Of a stretch of DNA of 64,000 nt, positions 40,978-49,700 are shown piece by piece; the stretch's first letter is position 1, and the number at the start of each line of letters is the position of its first letter. The position numbers and the translations under genes are program-made. The notes beneath the pieces were generated by a model that was given only the letters and a program-made list of their open reading frames with translations, had not been told where the DNA came from and did no database searches. The DNA comes from Chersky-265 sp035275285 (GTDB lineage: Bacteria > Fibrobacterota > Fibrobacteria > UBA11236). Location of the stretch: the NCBI GenBank assembly GCA_035275285.1, contig DATENA010000271.1, positions 62,001-126,000 of the forward strand. Direction: 5' to 3'.

Positions 40978-41817
40978 ATGGTGAACATCTTCGAATACAT
41001 GGACTACCGGCAGTTCCTGCAGGAGTATTACACCGAACGCAAGGCCCAGAATCCCGCTTTCTCCTACGAGGTGTTCGCCCGCAAGGCCGGGTTCAAATCC
41101 AAGGGCTTCCTCCACCATATCCTGACGGGCAAACGCAACCTGTCGAAGAACGCCATGTTCGCCATCTCGACGGCCATGGGATTGGATGAAAAGGCCTTCT
41201 CCTTCTTCCAGAACATGGTCGCGTTCAATCAGGCCAAATCCCAAGGCGAGAAGGCTTTCTTCTTCAAGAAGCTCATGGAAACGAGCCCCAAAAGCCCCGC
41301 CAAGCTCCTGCAGGAAGGCTTTTACGAATTCTATTCGCATTGGTATTACAACACCGTTCGGGAATTGATTACCTTGGTACGGTTCAAAGAGGACTACGCG
41401 CTTTTGGGAAGCCTGCTCAACCCGCCTATTTCCGCCGCCCAGGCCAAGAAAGCCGTGCAGCTCCTGCTCCAATTGGGGTTGGTGGAAAAGACCCGCACCG
41501 GATACAACGCCACCCATCAGGCCATCACCACGGGCGACGAGGCCCAAACCATGGCCACGCGGGACTTCCACGGCCAGAACATGGACCTGGCCAGGACGGC
41601 CATGGACACGGCGGATCCGGAGGAGCGCGATCTGTCCTGCCTGATAGTCGCCCTGCCGGAAGCGGGATTCCAATCCTTGAAATCCGAGATCCAGGCCTTC
41701 CGCAAGAAGCTCATGCGCATGGCGGACGGAATGACCGGCCCCAACCGCATCTACCATATCAACTTCCAGTTTTTCCCCACCACCAAGAACCTGGCGGGCA
41801 AAGAGGGAGGGTCATGA
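40978..41817 (+). CDS. TIGR02147 family putative regulator
   Basis: A 279-residue protein of the TIGR02147 family, first described as a Fibrobacter succinogenes paralogous group. NIFEYMDYRQFLQEYYTERK, SYEVFARKAGFKSKGFLHHI and TGKRNLS are hallmarks. The N-terminal part resembles a helix-turn-helix. Many paralogues sit beside surface or carbohydrate-related lipoproteins; here the next gene overlaps as ATGA and encodes one. I infer it controls that gene. GGAGAG precedes the ATG, and a 251-base upstream region without a gene probably holds the promoter. Confidence 0.85.
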   Translation: MVNIFEYMDYRQFLQEYYTERKAQNPAFSYEVFARKAGFKSKGFLHHILTGKRNLSKNAMFAISTAMGLDEKAFSFFQNMVAFNQAKSQGEKAFFFKKLMETSPKSPAKLLQEGFYEFYSHWYYNTVRELITLVRFKEDYALLGSLLNPPISAAQAKKAVQLLLQLGLVEKTRTGYNATHQAITTGDEAQTMATRDFHGQNMDLARTAMDTADPEERDLSCLIVALPEAGFQSLKSEIQAFRKKLMRMADGMTGPNRIYHINFQFFPTTKNLAGKEGGS

Positions 41818-43535
41818 AAAGGAGCTTCCTTTCCCGGGCTTTCCGCCCGCGGGCCCTCGCCTGGACGGGAGCCGCTTTGCTCCTCGCCTGCGGTTCGGAC
41901 CGGCTCGCCTCGTCCGAAATCGGGAACCCTCCCAAACGCGGCACGGTCTTGGGGATCATCTACAAGGAGAACGGGGAACCCGCGCCCGGGACGCGCGTGG
42001 GGCTGCTCCGCACCAACTACGATCCGGTCCGGGACACGGGATCCCGCATCCGGTTCGATACCACGGACGAGGAAGGGGCCTTCTCGATCGATAGCGTGGA
42101 TTCCGGCAGCTACAATATCCAGGCCCTCCAGCTTTCCGCCCGCACCCGGCTGCTCATCCAGGGCGTGGAGGTGCGTTCCGACACCACCGTGGCCTCCGCG
42201 CGCCGGTACCTGCAGGAGCCCGGCACCATCTCGATCCTGATCCCGGACTCGGTTCCGACCAAGAATGCCTATGTCTACCTGCAGGGAACCGATGTATACG
42301 CGCCCACCTCATCCTTGAAGGGGGAATCCCGCCTGGTCCTTCTGGATTCGGTGCCCGCGGGCATGAGTCCCGAGATCACCTACCGCTCTTCCCCCGCGGA
42401 CTCCGCGGCGCCGGGCAACCGCGTCCGCCTTTCCGAAGGCGTGAACGTGATGTCCGGAGACACCGTTCCGGCCTCGATCCTGCAGGAATGGCCTTACTCC
42501 TCCCGTATCTTCCTCAACACCACTTCCACGGGCGCGAACATGAAGACCTTGCCCGTCCACGGCTTTCCCGCCCTCGTGCGCCTTGGGCCGGGCGCTTCGG
42601 TCTTCGCCGCGGCGGCCGAAGACGGCCGCGACGTCCGCTTCACGAAACCGGACGGGGCGTCGCTCCGCCATGAGATCGAAAGCTGGGACAGGGCCGCTTC
42701 CCAGGCGGCCATCTGGGTCTGGCTGGATACGGTCCGGCACAACGACAGCGGCCAGTATATCCGCATGTACTGGGGCAACCCCTCCGCTCCTGCGCCCGCG
42801 ATGAAGCCGGTGTTCGACACGGCTTCCGGCTATCAGAGCGTCTGGCACATGGAGGCCATGAAGGCGGGGAGCCCGCCCACGCTCAGGGACCATTCCCCTT
42901 CCGGAAACACGCTTTCGGCCGGGGGCGGACTGTCCGCGGCGAACCTGACCGCGTCGCCCATGGGAACGGGCCTGGAACTGAGCGGGGATTCCACCACCCT
43001 GTACACGTCCAAGAGTTTCGAAAGTCCCCGGTTTTTCACCATTTCCTTGTGGTTCAAGACCGCCACCAGCGGCGGGGGAAAGCTGATCGGATTCGGGGAG
43101 GACCCCTTGATGGTCGATACGTCCCGGGACCGCCATCTCTGGATGGACACCTTGGGCAAGGTCCATTTCGGCGTCTATTCCAAGGTGGGCAAAGGGCCGC
43201 CGGACATCCTCAGCGGCTCCAAGGCCCTCAATGACGGCCAATGGCACATGGTGGCCGGGGTGCTCTGGCCCGGAGGCATGGTGCTTTACGTGGACGGGAA
43301 CAAGGCAGAGGAGACTCCGGACGTGACCTCCGCGCAAGCGTACCCCAGGGGATATTGGAAGCTGGGTTTCGATTTCAAATTCTACGATTGGCCCTTCGCC
43401 CCCAAGGATCTGTATTTCAAAGGCGTCCTGGACGAGGTGCGCGTGACCAACAAGTCGCTTCCCAAGGAGTGGTTCAAACTGGCCTACGAAAGCCAAAAGC
43501 CGGACAGCCGTTTCCTGCGTTTCGATAAACGCTGA
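41814..43535 (+). CDS. Lipoprotein with DUF2341 and LamG/concanavalin-like domain
   Basis: A 573-residue surface lipoprotein. A signal peptide with lipobox LLLAC is followed by a carboxypeptidase-regulatory-like beta domain (about residues 40-120), a DUF2341-like region (about 225-330, IRMYWGNPSA), and a C-terminal LamG/ConA-like jelly roll (about 340-560; SVWHMEAMKAG, FTISLWFKTATSGGGKLIGF, DGQWHMVAGVLWPGGMVLYV). Such domains bind glycans. Coupling to a TIGR02147 gene by a 4-base overlap is a Fibrobacter-like arrangement. No catalytic motif is visible. Confidence 0.83.
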   Translation: MKRSFLSRAFRPRALAWTGAALLLACGSDRLASSEIGNPPKRGTVLGIIYKENGEPAPGTRVGLLRTNYDPVRDTGSRIRFDTTDEEGAFSIDSVDSGSYNIQALQLSARTRLLIQGVEVRSDTTVASARRYLQEPGTISILIPDSVPTKNAYVYLQGTDVYAPTSSLKGESRLVLLDSVPAGMSPEITYRSSPADSAAPGNRVRLSEGVNVMSGDTVPASILQEWPYSSRIFLNTTSTGANMKTLPVHGFPALVRLGPGASVFAAAAEDGRDVRFTKPDGASLRHEIESWDRAASQAAIWVWLDTVRHNDSGQYIRMYWGNPSAPAPAMKPVFDTASGYQSVWHMEAMKAGSPPTLRDHSPSGNTLSAGGGLSAANLTASPMGTGLELSGDSTTLYTSKSFESPRFFTISLWFKTATSGGGKLIGFGEDPLMVDTSRDRHLWMDTLGKVHFGVYSKVGKGPPDILSGSKALNDGQWHMVAGVLWPGGMVLYVDGNKAEETPDVTSAQAYPRGYWKLGFDFKFYDWPFAPKDLYFKGVLDEVRVTNKSLPKEWFKLAYESQKPDSRFLRFDKR

Positions 43536-43557
43536 GGGGAATGCTACTTTTCCGCCC

Positions 43558-44418
43558 ATGCCCATCGCCAACGCCCTGAACCCCAGGCATTACCTGGGGC
43601 TCGTCCGCTTTTCCCACACCCTCTTCGCCATGCCGTTCGCCCTGGCCTCCATGGTCTGGGCGGCCCAAGGCCTCCCGACCCTGCGGGTCTTCCTGCTCAT
43701 CGTGCTCTGCATGATCACGTGCCGCAACGCCGCCATGGCCTTCAACCGCCTCATCGACGCGGACATCGACAAGGACAATCCCCGCACCGCCCGGCGCCAT
43801 CTGCCCGCCGGCATCCTGAGCCGGGGCCAGGTCGCGGCGTTCCTCGTCCTCAATGCCCTGGTCTTCATCGCCGCCACCTGGTTCGTGAACCGGCTCGCCT
43901 TCGCCCTGGCCGTTCCCGCCTTGATCGTCGTATGCGGGTATTCCCTCACCAAACGGTTCACGTCCCTGTCCCACTTCTTCCTGGGACTGGCCATCGGCAT
44001 TTCCCCGGTGGGGGCGTGGATAGCCGTCCGGGGAGGCTTCGCCTGGGAGCCCATTCTCCTGTGCCTGGCCCTGCTGCTGTGGATCGGCGGGTTCGACATC
44101 ATCTACGCCACCCAGGATCATGAATTCGACAAGCAACGGGGACTGCACTCCCTGGTGGTCCGCTTCGGAGTGAAGGGGGGGCTCCTGGTTTCCAAGCTGT
44201 CCCATTCGGCGATGTGGGGGGTGCTGCTCGGCTTGGGTTGGTACGGAGGCTTGGGCATGCCGTATCGCATCTGCCTGGCGGTGGTGGGGGCCATGCTCCT
44301 CTATCTCCACCTGTTCCGCCGCAGCGATTCCCTGGACTCGATGAACCAGGATTTCTTCCTGGCCAATATCGCCGTGAGCCTGTGCGTGATGGTGGGAATC
44401 GGGGGGTGTTTCCTTTAG
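43558..44418 (+). CDS. UbiA-family prenyltransferase (4-hydroxybenzoate polyprenyltransferase-like, possibly MqnP)
   Basis: A 286-residue integral membrane prenyltransferase with about eight helices. The first Asp-rich motif is NRLIDADIDKDNPRTARR and the second is YATQDHEFDKQRG, which bind the polyprenyl diphosphate through Mg2+. The sequence is close in style to UbiA and to MqnP of the futalosine pathway, where it prenylates a dihydroxynaphthoate precursor. It lies near ubiE and ubiX, though separated by the TIGR02147/LamG pair. A repeat element follows its stop. Confidence 0.88.
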   Translation: MPIANALNPRHYLGLVRFSHTLFAMPFALASMVWAAQGLPTLRVFLLIVLCMITCRNAAMAFNRLIDADIDKDNPRTARRHLPAGILSRGQVAAFLVLNALVFIAATWFVNRLAFALAVPALIVVCGYSLTKRFTSLSHFFLGLAIGISPVGAWIAVRGGFAWEPILLCLALLLWIGGFDIIYATQDHEFDKQRGLHSLVVRFGVKGGLLVSKLSHSAMWGVLLGLGWYGGLGMPYRICLAVVGAMLLYLHLFRRSDSLDSMNQDFFLANIAVSLCVMVGIGGCFL

Positions 44419-44454
44419 ACCGGTCTTGTATAAGACCTACAGTCCAAAGAGCGG

Positions 44455-44660
44455 TTGGATCGGAAACGTTGTCACTTCGTCAGGGTGATCCCGTCGGGAG
44501 TACGGGCCAGGCCCTGGTATCGCTGCTGCGCCCCTCGGAGTCGGGAGTCGGGAGTTGAAGAAAAGAGAAAGCATGCCGGGCATGCTCCCAGGCCGGTTTT
44601 CACGGCCTCTTTTCTTCAACTCCCGACCCCCGACTCCCGACTTGATGCCGCCCCAAGCTC
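44455..44660. repeat. Family B hairpin element, copy 1
   Basis: The left arm 44540-44567 reads GTCGGGAGTCGGGAGTTGAA and onward; the right arm 44607-44641 is its reverse complement with one 7-base insertion. The loop holds the palindrome GCATGCCGGGCATGC and a small GGCCG/CGGCC stem. The preceding 80 bases (CTTCGTCAGG, GTCGGGAGTA, CGCCCCTCGG) match copy 2 at 59.9 kb. It sits between convergent genes. Confidence 0.85.
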
Positions 44661-44702
44661 CAGCTTCTCACTCCCCCAACAAGCTTCCCACATGGCTCTC
44701 TT

Positions 44703-45248
44703 TCAGAATGGGATTCCCACCGCAAAATGCCCCATCGGCACCAACCCGCTGGTGTGGTTGTCCCGGGAGCTCCAATTCCCCCGCGTGACATCGGCCTTGT
44801 AGAAGGCCATGCCGACTCCCGTTTCCATGGCGGCCACGCTCCAGCGCCATTTGTAGCCCATGCGCAGGCTGGGGACGGCCACCACCAGGTTCGCGGGTTC
44901 ATCGGGGCCCGAGGCGAAGCGATGGATGTTGACGACTTCGATTTCCGGCGATACGAAGGTGCCTTTCCCCGCGTCCACCAGGTAGCGGCGCACGCCGAAC
45001 CCGGAACCGGTGAACAAGGTGGCGTTATCGTAGACGCGCTCGGAGTACCCCAGGTAGAAGGGGATTTCCATGGCCCAGCGATCGTCGCCGAAGGATTTCT
45101 CATAGGCCACGTGCAGGCCGGAAATGGCCAGGCTCAGGATGGGATGCACCATGAAGGCATCGGTCTTGGGCTGCGCGGCCCCAGGGGAGGCCAGCAGGCC
45201 GGCCAGGGCGGTGGCGGAGAACAGGGAACTGAGGGGATGCATATTCAT
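44703..45248 (-). CDS. Predicted outer-membrane beta-barrel protein (paralogue 1)
   Basis: A 181-residue exported protein: signal peptide (LFSATALAGLLASPGAAQ), then alternating strands (LHVAYEKSF, WAMEIPFYLGYSE, FGVRRYLVDAGKG, RMGYKWRWSVAAMETGVGMAFY) and a C-terminal Phe, the usual barrel-assembly signal. It is similar along its length to the next gene upstream on the same strand, so the two arose by duplication. AGGAAAGG precedes the first ATG of an ATG-AAT-ATG start. Function unknown. Confidence 0.75.
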   Translation of the reverse strand: MNMHPLSSLFSATALAGLLASPGAAQPKTDAFMVHPILSLAISGLHVAYEKSFGDDRWAMEIPFYLGYSERVYDNATLFTGSGFGVRRYLVDAGKGTFVSPEIEVVNIHRFASGPDEPANLVVAVPSLRMGYKWRWSVAAMETGVGMAFYKADVTRGNWSSRDNHTSGLVPMGHFAVGIPF

Positions 45249-45265
45249 TGCCTTTCCTGCGGATC

Positions 45266-45865
45266 CTAGAAGCCGAACGTTTGCGCGCTGAAAGGGAAGC
45301 CTACGTTGGCGGAGCCGATGAAGTTGGTGTACTTCTCGGCATCCTGGGCATAGAAAGCGCCGCCACCGCTCAGGTCCAGCGTGAATTGCCGCCAACCCCA
45401 TTTGTATCCGAAGGAGAGCTGGGTGATGGACAGGAAGTCCCTTTTGACGGAATTGCCGTCGGGATGGTAGATGGAATTGCCGTTGATGTCGTACGAGTAA
45501 TAGCCGCCGTCATGGTTGCGCGCGTAGCTTTTGATGTAATCCGTCTGGCCCGTGATATAGCTGCCCTTGAAGGGGTTGCCGAAGTATTTGCGGATGCCCA
45601 GGCCGGCGCCGATCCCCACGTCCTTTTCGAACTCGTCTTCCAGGTATCCCGCGTGCAATGGAATGAGCAGGGAGTACCCGCTTTCCGAGAGGGAGCGTTC
45701 GTAGGCCACCGAGATGATGGGGAAGTCCAGCATTCCCGAACTCGCGAACATGGTGAGCGGAGACGCGAAGATGGCGTTCCGGTTGTTGTCCGGGACCGCC
45801 TCGCCGAACGCCATCGCCGAACATACGGTGAGGGCGGCGAGGGGGGAAATCAGCTTGAGTTTCAT
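45266..45865 (-). CDS. Predicted outer-membrane beta-barrel protein (paralogue 2)
   Basis: A 199-residue exported protein with a signal peptide (LISPLAALTVCSAMAFGEA). IISVAYERSLSESGYSLLIP, GIGAGLGIRKYFGNPFKGSY and LSFGYKWGWRQFTLDLSGGG parallel segments of the downstream paralogue, and it also ends in Phe. AGAAGGAGAG upstream fixes the ATG; the longer frame to 46021 lacks a ribosome-binding site. The region 45866-46067 upstream holds no gene that I can see. Confidence 0.77.
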   Translation of the reverse strand: MKLKLISPLAALTVCSAMAFGEAVPDNNRNAIFASPLTMFASSGMLDFPIISVAYERSLSESGYSLLIPLHAGYLEDEFEKDVGIGAGLGIRKYFGNPFKGSYITGQTDYIKSYARNHDGGYYSYDINGNSIYHPDGNSVKRDFLSITQLSFGYKWGWRQFTLDLSGGGAFYAQDAEKYTNFIGSANVGFPFSAQTFGF

Positions 45866-46067
45866 GGGAACTCTCCTTCTGGAGGGAAAGGCAATGCAAA
45901 TGCCGGGCCAGGCCGAATCCGGCGCGCCTCGGCCCGGAATGAAGGAATCCGGAGCGGCGCCGGAAGCGACTGCGCAGGGATTTGCGCGCTCCGGGCAGAT
46001 TCGGTAAAGGGTATTGCGCAATACGGACCGGGGTGTCCGGTTGTCCCGGCAGACCGCCGTCCCGGAA

Positions 46068-46874
46068 TCAAGCCGCCGGCTGCCAGCCCCGCTGCCGCTT
46101 GTAGTTGATCCATTTCATATAGCCCTGGGCGATGACCTTCCAGCCGATGACGCCCATTTCCGCCGCGCCCAGGGAACGGCCCGCTACCCGGGCGCGGCCG
46201 GCCTTGATGGCCCGCAGGATGCTGACGGCATCTTTGGCGCATTCCACCTCGCTCCAGGTCTTGCCGAATTGCTCCAGGGTATGGGTGTCCGAGTTGCCGA
46301 CCAGGGGCAGGCCGAGCGTGCGGGCGGCCGCCACCGCCTTGGCATTGGGGTTCCAATAGCGGTGGAAGAAACCGGATACCTCCACGGCATCGAACAGCTC
46401 CTTGTGGTCCCAGAACTTCTCCTGCAGGGCCACGCCGCTGGGGAAGAAGGGATGAGGGGCGATGACCAGGCTCTCCGGCGCGCCCGAACGGGCCAGCTCG
46501 GCCTTGACCCGGGCCAGGTCCGCGAAGGTGCGGATGCCTTCGGAAGCCTCCCGGGGGAAATTGAGGAGCAGGACATGGCTGTTCTCGATATCCTGCTCCA
46601 CTCCGGGGACGAGAAGGATGCCGCGCTCGGAAGCATATCGCTCCGCCTCACGGCTGTAAAACTGCCTGGTATGCAGGGTTATGGACAAGGCATCATATCC
46701 CAGTCCGGCCGCTTTGTCCAAAAGTTCGAAAACCGTATGGTACACGTGATGATCGACGGGATCGTCCAAAGTGTGCAGGTGGAAATCGAATTTGAGGCGC
46801 TTTGGGGTGGATACCGGGGGTGCCAAGACGTCCAAGGCTCCGGCAGGCGCTTCCGGAGGGGGCGATCCGCTCAT
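46068..46874 (-). CDS. PHP-domain phosphoesterase
   Basis: A 268-residue protein of the PHP superfamily, metal-dependent phosphoesterases related to the DNA polymerase III PHP domain and histidinol phosphatase. Metal-binding motifs are FDFHLHT near residue 30, ITLHTR, PGVEQDIENSHVLLL, APHPFFP and GNSDTHT. The substrate is unknown. The gene is divergent from der; its start region carries several upstream ATG-free bases rich in A/T (46875-46942) that serve both genes. Confidence 0.85.
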   Translation of the reverse strand: MSGSPPPEAPAGALDVLAPPVSTPKRLKFDFHLHTLDDPVDHHVYHTVFELLDKAAGLGYDALSITLHTRQFYSREAERYASERGILLVPGVEQDIENSHVLLLNFPREASEGIRTFADLARVKAELARSGAPESLVIAPHPFFPSGVALQEKFWDHKELFDAVEVSGFFHRYWNPNAKAVAAARTLGLPLVGNSDTHTLEQFGKTWSEVECAKDAVSILRAIKAGRARVAGRSLGAAEMGVIGWKVIAQGYMKWINYKRQRGWQPAA

Positions 46875-46906
46875 ATGCGTTTCAAATCTATTTTATAAGA
46901 CGAGCA

Positions 46907-46933
46907 TTGCCAATAACTTAATGAAGGTATAAA
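46907..46933 (+). promoter_or_regulatory. Putative der promoter
   Basis: TTGCCA, 15 bases, TATAAA, with the der ATG 9 bases after the -10 and no Shine-Dalgarno. The spacer is short, so the -35 is uncertain. Confidence 0.4.
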
Positions 46934-46942
46934 TTTTCCGCC

Positions 46943-48592
46943 ATGAATCTCGCAACCGTCGTTATCGTGGGCCGTCCCAACGTGGGCAAGTCCAGCTTTT
47001 TCAACCGCGTCCTGGGCAGAAGGGCGGCCGTCGTCGCCAATCGCGAAGGCGTGACCCGCGATCGGCACTACCAAACCGCCGAATGGAACGGGGTGCATTT
47101 CCAGATCGTGGATACCGGCGGGTTCCTGTCCAAGGACCTGGATGCTCTCAACGCCTCCGTGCGGGATCAGATCCTGGTCGCCGTGGAAGAAGCCGATCTG
47201 GTCCTCTTCCTGGTGGACGGCCGCGTAGGCATCACGGAAATGGATCTGAATTTCGCCCGCCTGATCCAGAAGACCGGCCAACCCACCTTGCTGGTGGTGA
47301 ACAAGGCCGAATCCCGTTCCGTGGCCCTGGAAGCCTCGCAATACTGGTCCCTGGGCCTGGGCGAACCGCTTCCCATCTCCGCCCTGCAGGGCGACAATGT
47401 GGCCGACCTGCTGGACGCGGTGGTGGAACGCCTGCCGAGCAAGCCCCGCCACGTGGCCAGGGAAGACAAGATCCGGGTCGCCATCCTGGGGCGTCCCAAC
47501 GCGGGCAAGAGCACCATGGTGAACTCCTTGGTGGGGGAGGAGCGGGTCATCACCTCGGAGATCGCCGGCACCACCCGGGACGCCATCGATACGGAGTTCG
47601 AATACCAGGGGCACAAGATCGTCCTCACCGATACCGCCGGCCTGCGCCGCAAGGCGCGGGTCAAGGACGAGGTGGAGTATTTCTCCAACATGCGGGCCCT
47701 GGAGGCGATACGGCGCAGCGACGTATGCGTGCTTCTGGTGGACGCCAAACGCGGCATGGAAATCCAGGACTTCCGCATTTGCACCATGATCCAGGAAATC
47801 GGCAAGGGCCTGATCATCGCGCTGAACAAATGGGACATCATGGAGCCGGACAGCAAGACCTTCGACCACGTGGTCAAGGAACTGCGCACCAAGAACCCCG
47901 ATCTGGCGGAGTTCCCCTTTCTCTCCACTTCGGCGCTGACGGGCAAGAGGCTGGTCCGCGTCCTGGACGAGATCGTCAAGGTGAAGGCCAACCTGTCCAG
48001 GGTGCTGGGCCGCGACAACGTCATCAAGTTCTTCGAAGAAGCCATCGTAAAGCATCCCCATCCCGCCACGTCCCTGGGTCCCGTCATCCTCACCCGCTGC
48101 TGCCAGGTGCTGGTCAATCCGCCCGCCCTGGCCTTCGAAGTGAGCCACCCGGAGCGGGTCACCACCAGCTATACCCGCTATCTGCGCCGCCAGGCCTACG
48201 ATTTCTTCCAATTGGAAGGCGCGCCGCTCCGCATCTGGTTCCGGAGCCGCTTCAAGCTGCGCACCGATGAGGACCTGTTGTCCTGGATCCATTGGGGCGA
48301 CGTGCCCGCCGAACTCAAGGAAGAATGGTTGGGCGAAGAGGGAGACCACGAGGAAGCGGACCTGGACGAGGGGGATGAATTGGAAGCCGAGGAAGCCGTG
48401 GCGGAAACCGGCGCATCCGTGAAAGCCGATGGCGATACCCCGGCCAAACCGGATCCGAAGCCGCGGAGTCCGAAGGCGCAAGGTCCGAAAAAGCCGGAAC
48501 CGGAAGCGGAGGCGGAAAAAAACGGGGACGACGACGAGGAGGATTTCTGGGAAGATGAGCTCCCCGAGAACGAAATCGGGGACGCCAGGTAA
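46943..48592 (+). CDS. der: Ribosome-assembly GTPase Der (EngA) with acidic C-terminal tail
   Basis: Der has two tandem GTPase domains and a KH-like domain and is needed for 50S assembly. Domain 1 shows GRPNVGKSSFFNR, DTGG and NKAE (Glu where NKxD is usual); domain 2 shows GRPNAGKSTMVNSL, DTAGLRRK and NKWD. The KH-like part runs to about residue 455. About 95 extra residues follow, very rich in Glu, Asp and Pro, which most Der proteins lack. The stop overlaps plsY by one base (TAATG), heading a long transcript. Confidence 0.95.
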   Translation: MNLATVVIVGRPNVGKSSFFNRVLGRRAAVVANREGVTRDRHYQTAEWNGVHFQIVDTGGFLSKDLDALNASVRDQILVAVEEADLVLFLVDGRVGITEMDLNFARLIQKTGQPTLLVVNKAESRSVALEASQYWSLGLGEPLPISALQGDNVADLLDAVVERLPSKPRHVAREDKIRVAILGRPNAGKSTMVNSLVGEERVITSEIAGTTRDAIDTEFEYQGHKIVLTDTAGLRRKARVKDEVEYFSNMRALEAIRRSDVCVLLVDAKRGMEIQDFRICTMIQEIGKGLIIALNKWDIMEPDSKTFDHVVKELRTKNPDLAEFPFLSTSALTGKRLVRVLDEIVKVKANLSRVLGRDNVIKFFEEAIVKHPHPATSLGPVILTRCCQVLVNPPALAFEVSHPERVTTSYTRYLRRQAYDFFQLEGAPLRIWFRSRFKLRTDEDLLSWIHWGDVPAELKEEWLGEEGDHEEADLDEGDELEAEEAVAETGASVKADGDTPAKPDPKPRSPKAQGPKKPEPEAEAEKNGDDDEEDFWEDELPENEIGDAR

Positions 48593-49218
48593 TGGACGGG
48601 ATGCCGGGGTTCCGGATAGGCGCGGCCTTGGCGGCGGCCTATTTCCTGGGTTCGCTGCCTTTCGCGGCCTGGGTCGCCCGCCTGCACGGAGTGGACATCA
48701 CCAAGGTGGGCAGCGGCAATCCCGGCATGACGAACGTCTGGCGCACCCTGGGCTGGAAACCCGCCCTGCCCGTGGCCCTGCTCGATGCGGGCAAAGGCTA
48801 TCTGGCCGCCTGGCTGGCCATGTACCTCACCGGTTCCCTGAACTGGGCCCTGGCTGCGGGCCTGGTCGCCGTCCTGGGCCATTCCTTCACTTGTTTCGCC
48901 GCCTTCAAGGGCGGCAAGGGCGTGCTCACCGGGTTCGGCGTGTTCCTGTACTTCACGCCCCTGAGCGCTTTGGCGGGGCTGGCCGCCTGGGCCGCCGTGG
49001 TGGCCAAGACCCGTTACGTGAGCTTGGGATCGATCATCGCCTCCGTGGTGATGCCCATGGGGATCTTCCTGGAAGCCCTTTACCGCCGCAATGGCGAATT
49101 GTATCCCGCATTGACGGTGGCCATCCTCGTGGGAGTCTTCGTACTTTACCGTCACCGCGCCAACATCGCCCGGCTGACGCAAGGGACCGAAAACAAGATA
49201 GGGAGCAAGGCCGGATGA
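48592..49218 (+). CDS. plsY: Glycerol-3-phosphate acyltransferase PlsY
   Basis: PlsY acylates glycerol-3-phosphate with acyl-phosphate to make lysophosphatidate, the first membrane-phospholipid step. The 208-residue inner-membrane protein has the three active-site loops: SLPFAAW, GSGNPGMTNVWRTLGWKPAL and FKGGKGVLTGFGVF, spread over about five helices. It is one base inside der and four inside the MerR-type gene, an arrangement that couples lipid synthesis to ribosome-assembly and regulatory genes. Confidence 0.95.
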   Translation: MDGMPGFRIGAALAAAYFLGSLPFAAWVARLHGVDITKVGSGNPGMTNVWRTLGWKPALPVALLDAGKGYLAAWLAMYLTGSLNWALAAGLVAVLGHSFTCFAAFKGGKGVLTGFGVFLYFTPLSALAGLAAWAAVVAKTRYVSLGSIIASVVMPMGIFLEALYRRNGELYPALTVAILVGVFVLYRHRANIARLTQGTENKIGSKAG

Positions 49219-49700
49219 CCAAAGCGAACTTGAAAAGGCTCGAAGAAGGCAAGCTTTACTACTCCATTTCCGAAGTCTGCTCCATGACCGGATTGGAACA
49301 GCACGTGCTCCGCTATTGGGAATCCGAGTTCCCCCAATTGCGGCCCAAGAAGAACCGCTCCGGGAACCGCGCGTACCGCGCGAAGGAGATCAAGATCATC
49401 CGCTACATCAAATACCTCCTGTACGAGGAGATGTACACCATTCCCGGCGCCAAGAAGAAAATGGCCGACGCCGACATGTCGGACCTGGACGGGCAATTGA
49501 CCTTGCTGCGCGTTCCGCCCACGCCGCAACCGGTCCCGGCCCCGCAGGCGGTTTCCGGGCCCGCTCCCGCCCCGGAAGATTCCGCGCCCGTCAATGGGCG
49601 CGCCGCCGCGGACAGGCTGAGGGAGGAATTGAAGCGCGTCAAGCAGGAGTTGCAATCCCTGCTCACGGCCCTGGCGACGTCGGGGAGGGAATCCCCCTGA
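49215..49700 (+). CDS. MerR family transcriptional regulator
   Basis: A 161-residue protein with an N-terminal MerR winged helix: YYSISEVCSMTGLEQHVLRY followed by WESEFPQLRP and RAYRAKEIKIIRYI. A Pro/Ala-rich linker leads to a short coiled coil (ADRLREELKRVKQELQSLL) that could dimerise it. There is no metal or ligand domain, as in the small HspR/GlnR-like or MerR-type stand-alone regulators. The gene overlaps plsY (ATGA) and the following secretion gene, so it may regulate this transcript itself. Confidence 0.88.
   Translation: MTKANLKRLEEGKLYYSISEVCSMTGLEQHVLRYWESEFPQLRPKKNRSGNRAYRAKEIKIIRYIKYLLYEEMYTIPGAKKKMADADMSDLDGQLTLLRVPPTPQPVPAPQAVSGPAPAPEDSAPVNGRAAADRLREELKRVKQELQSLLTALATSGRESP

Noticed and set aside
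44571..44585. GCATGCCGGGCATGC palindrome as a separate operator
   Set aside because: It lies in the loop of the family B hairpin between two 3' ends, not near a promoter.
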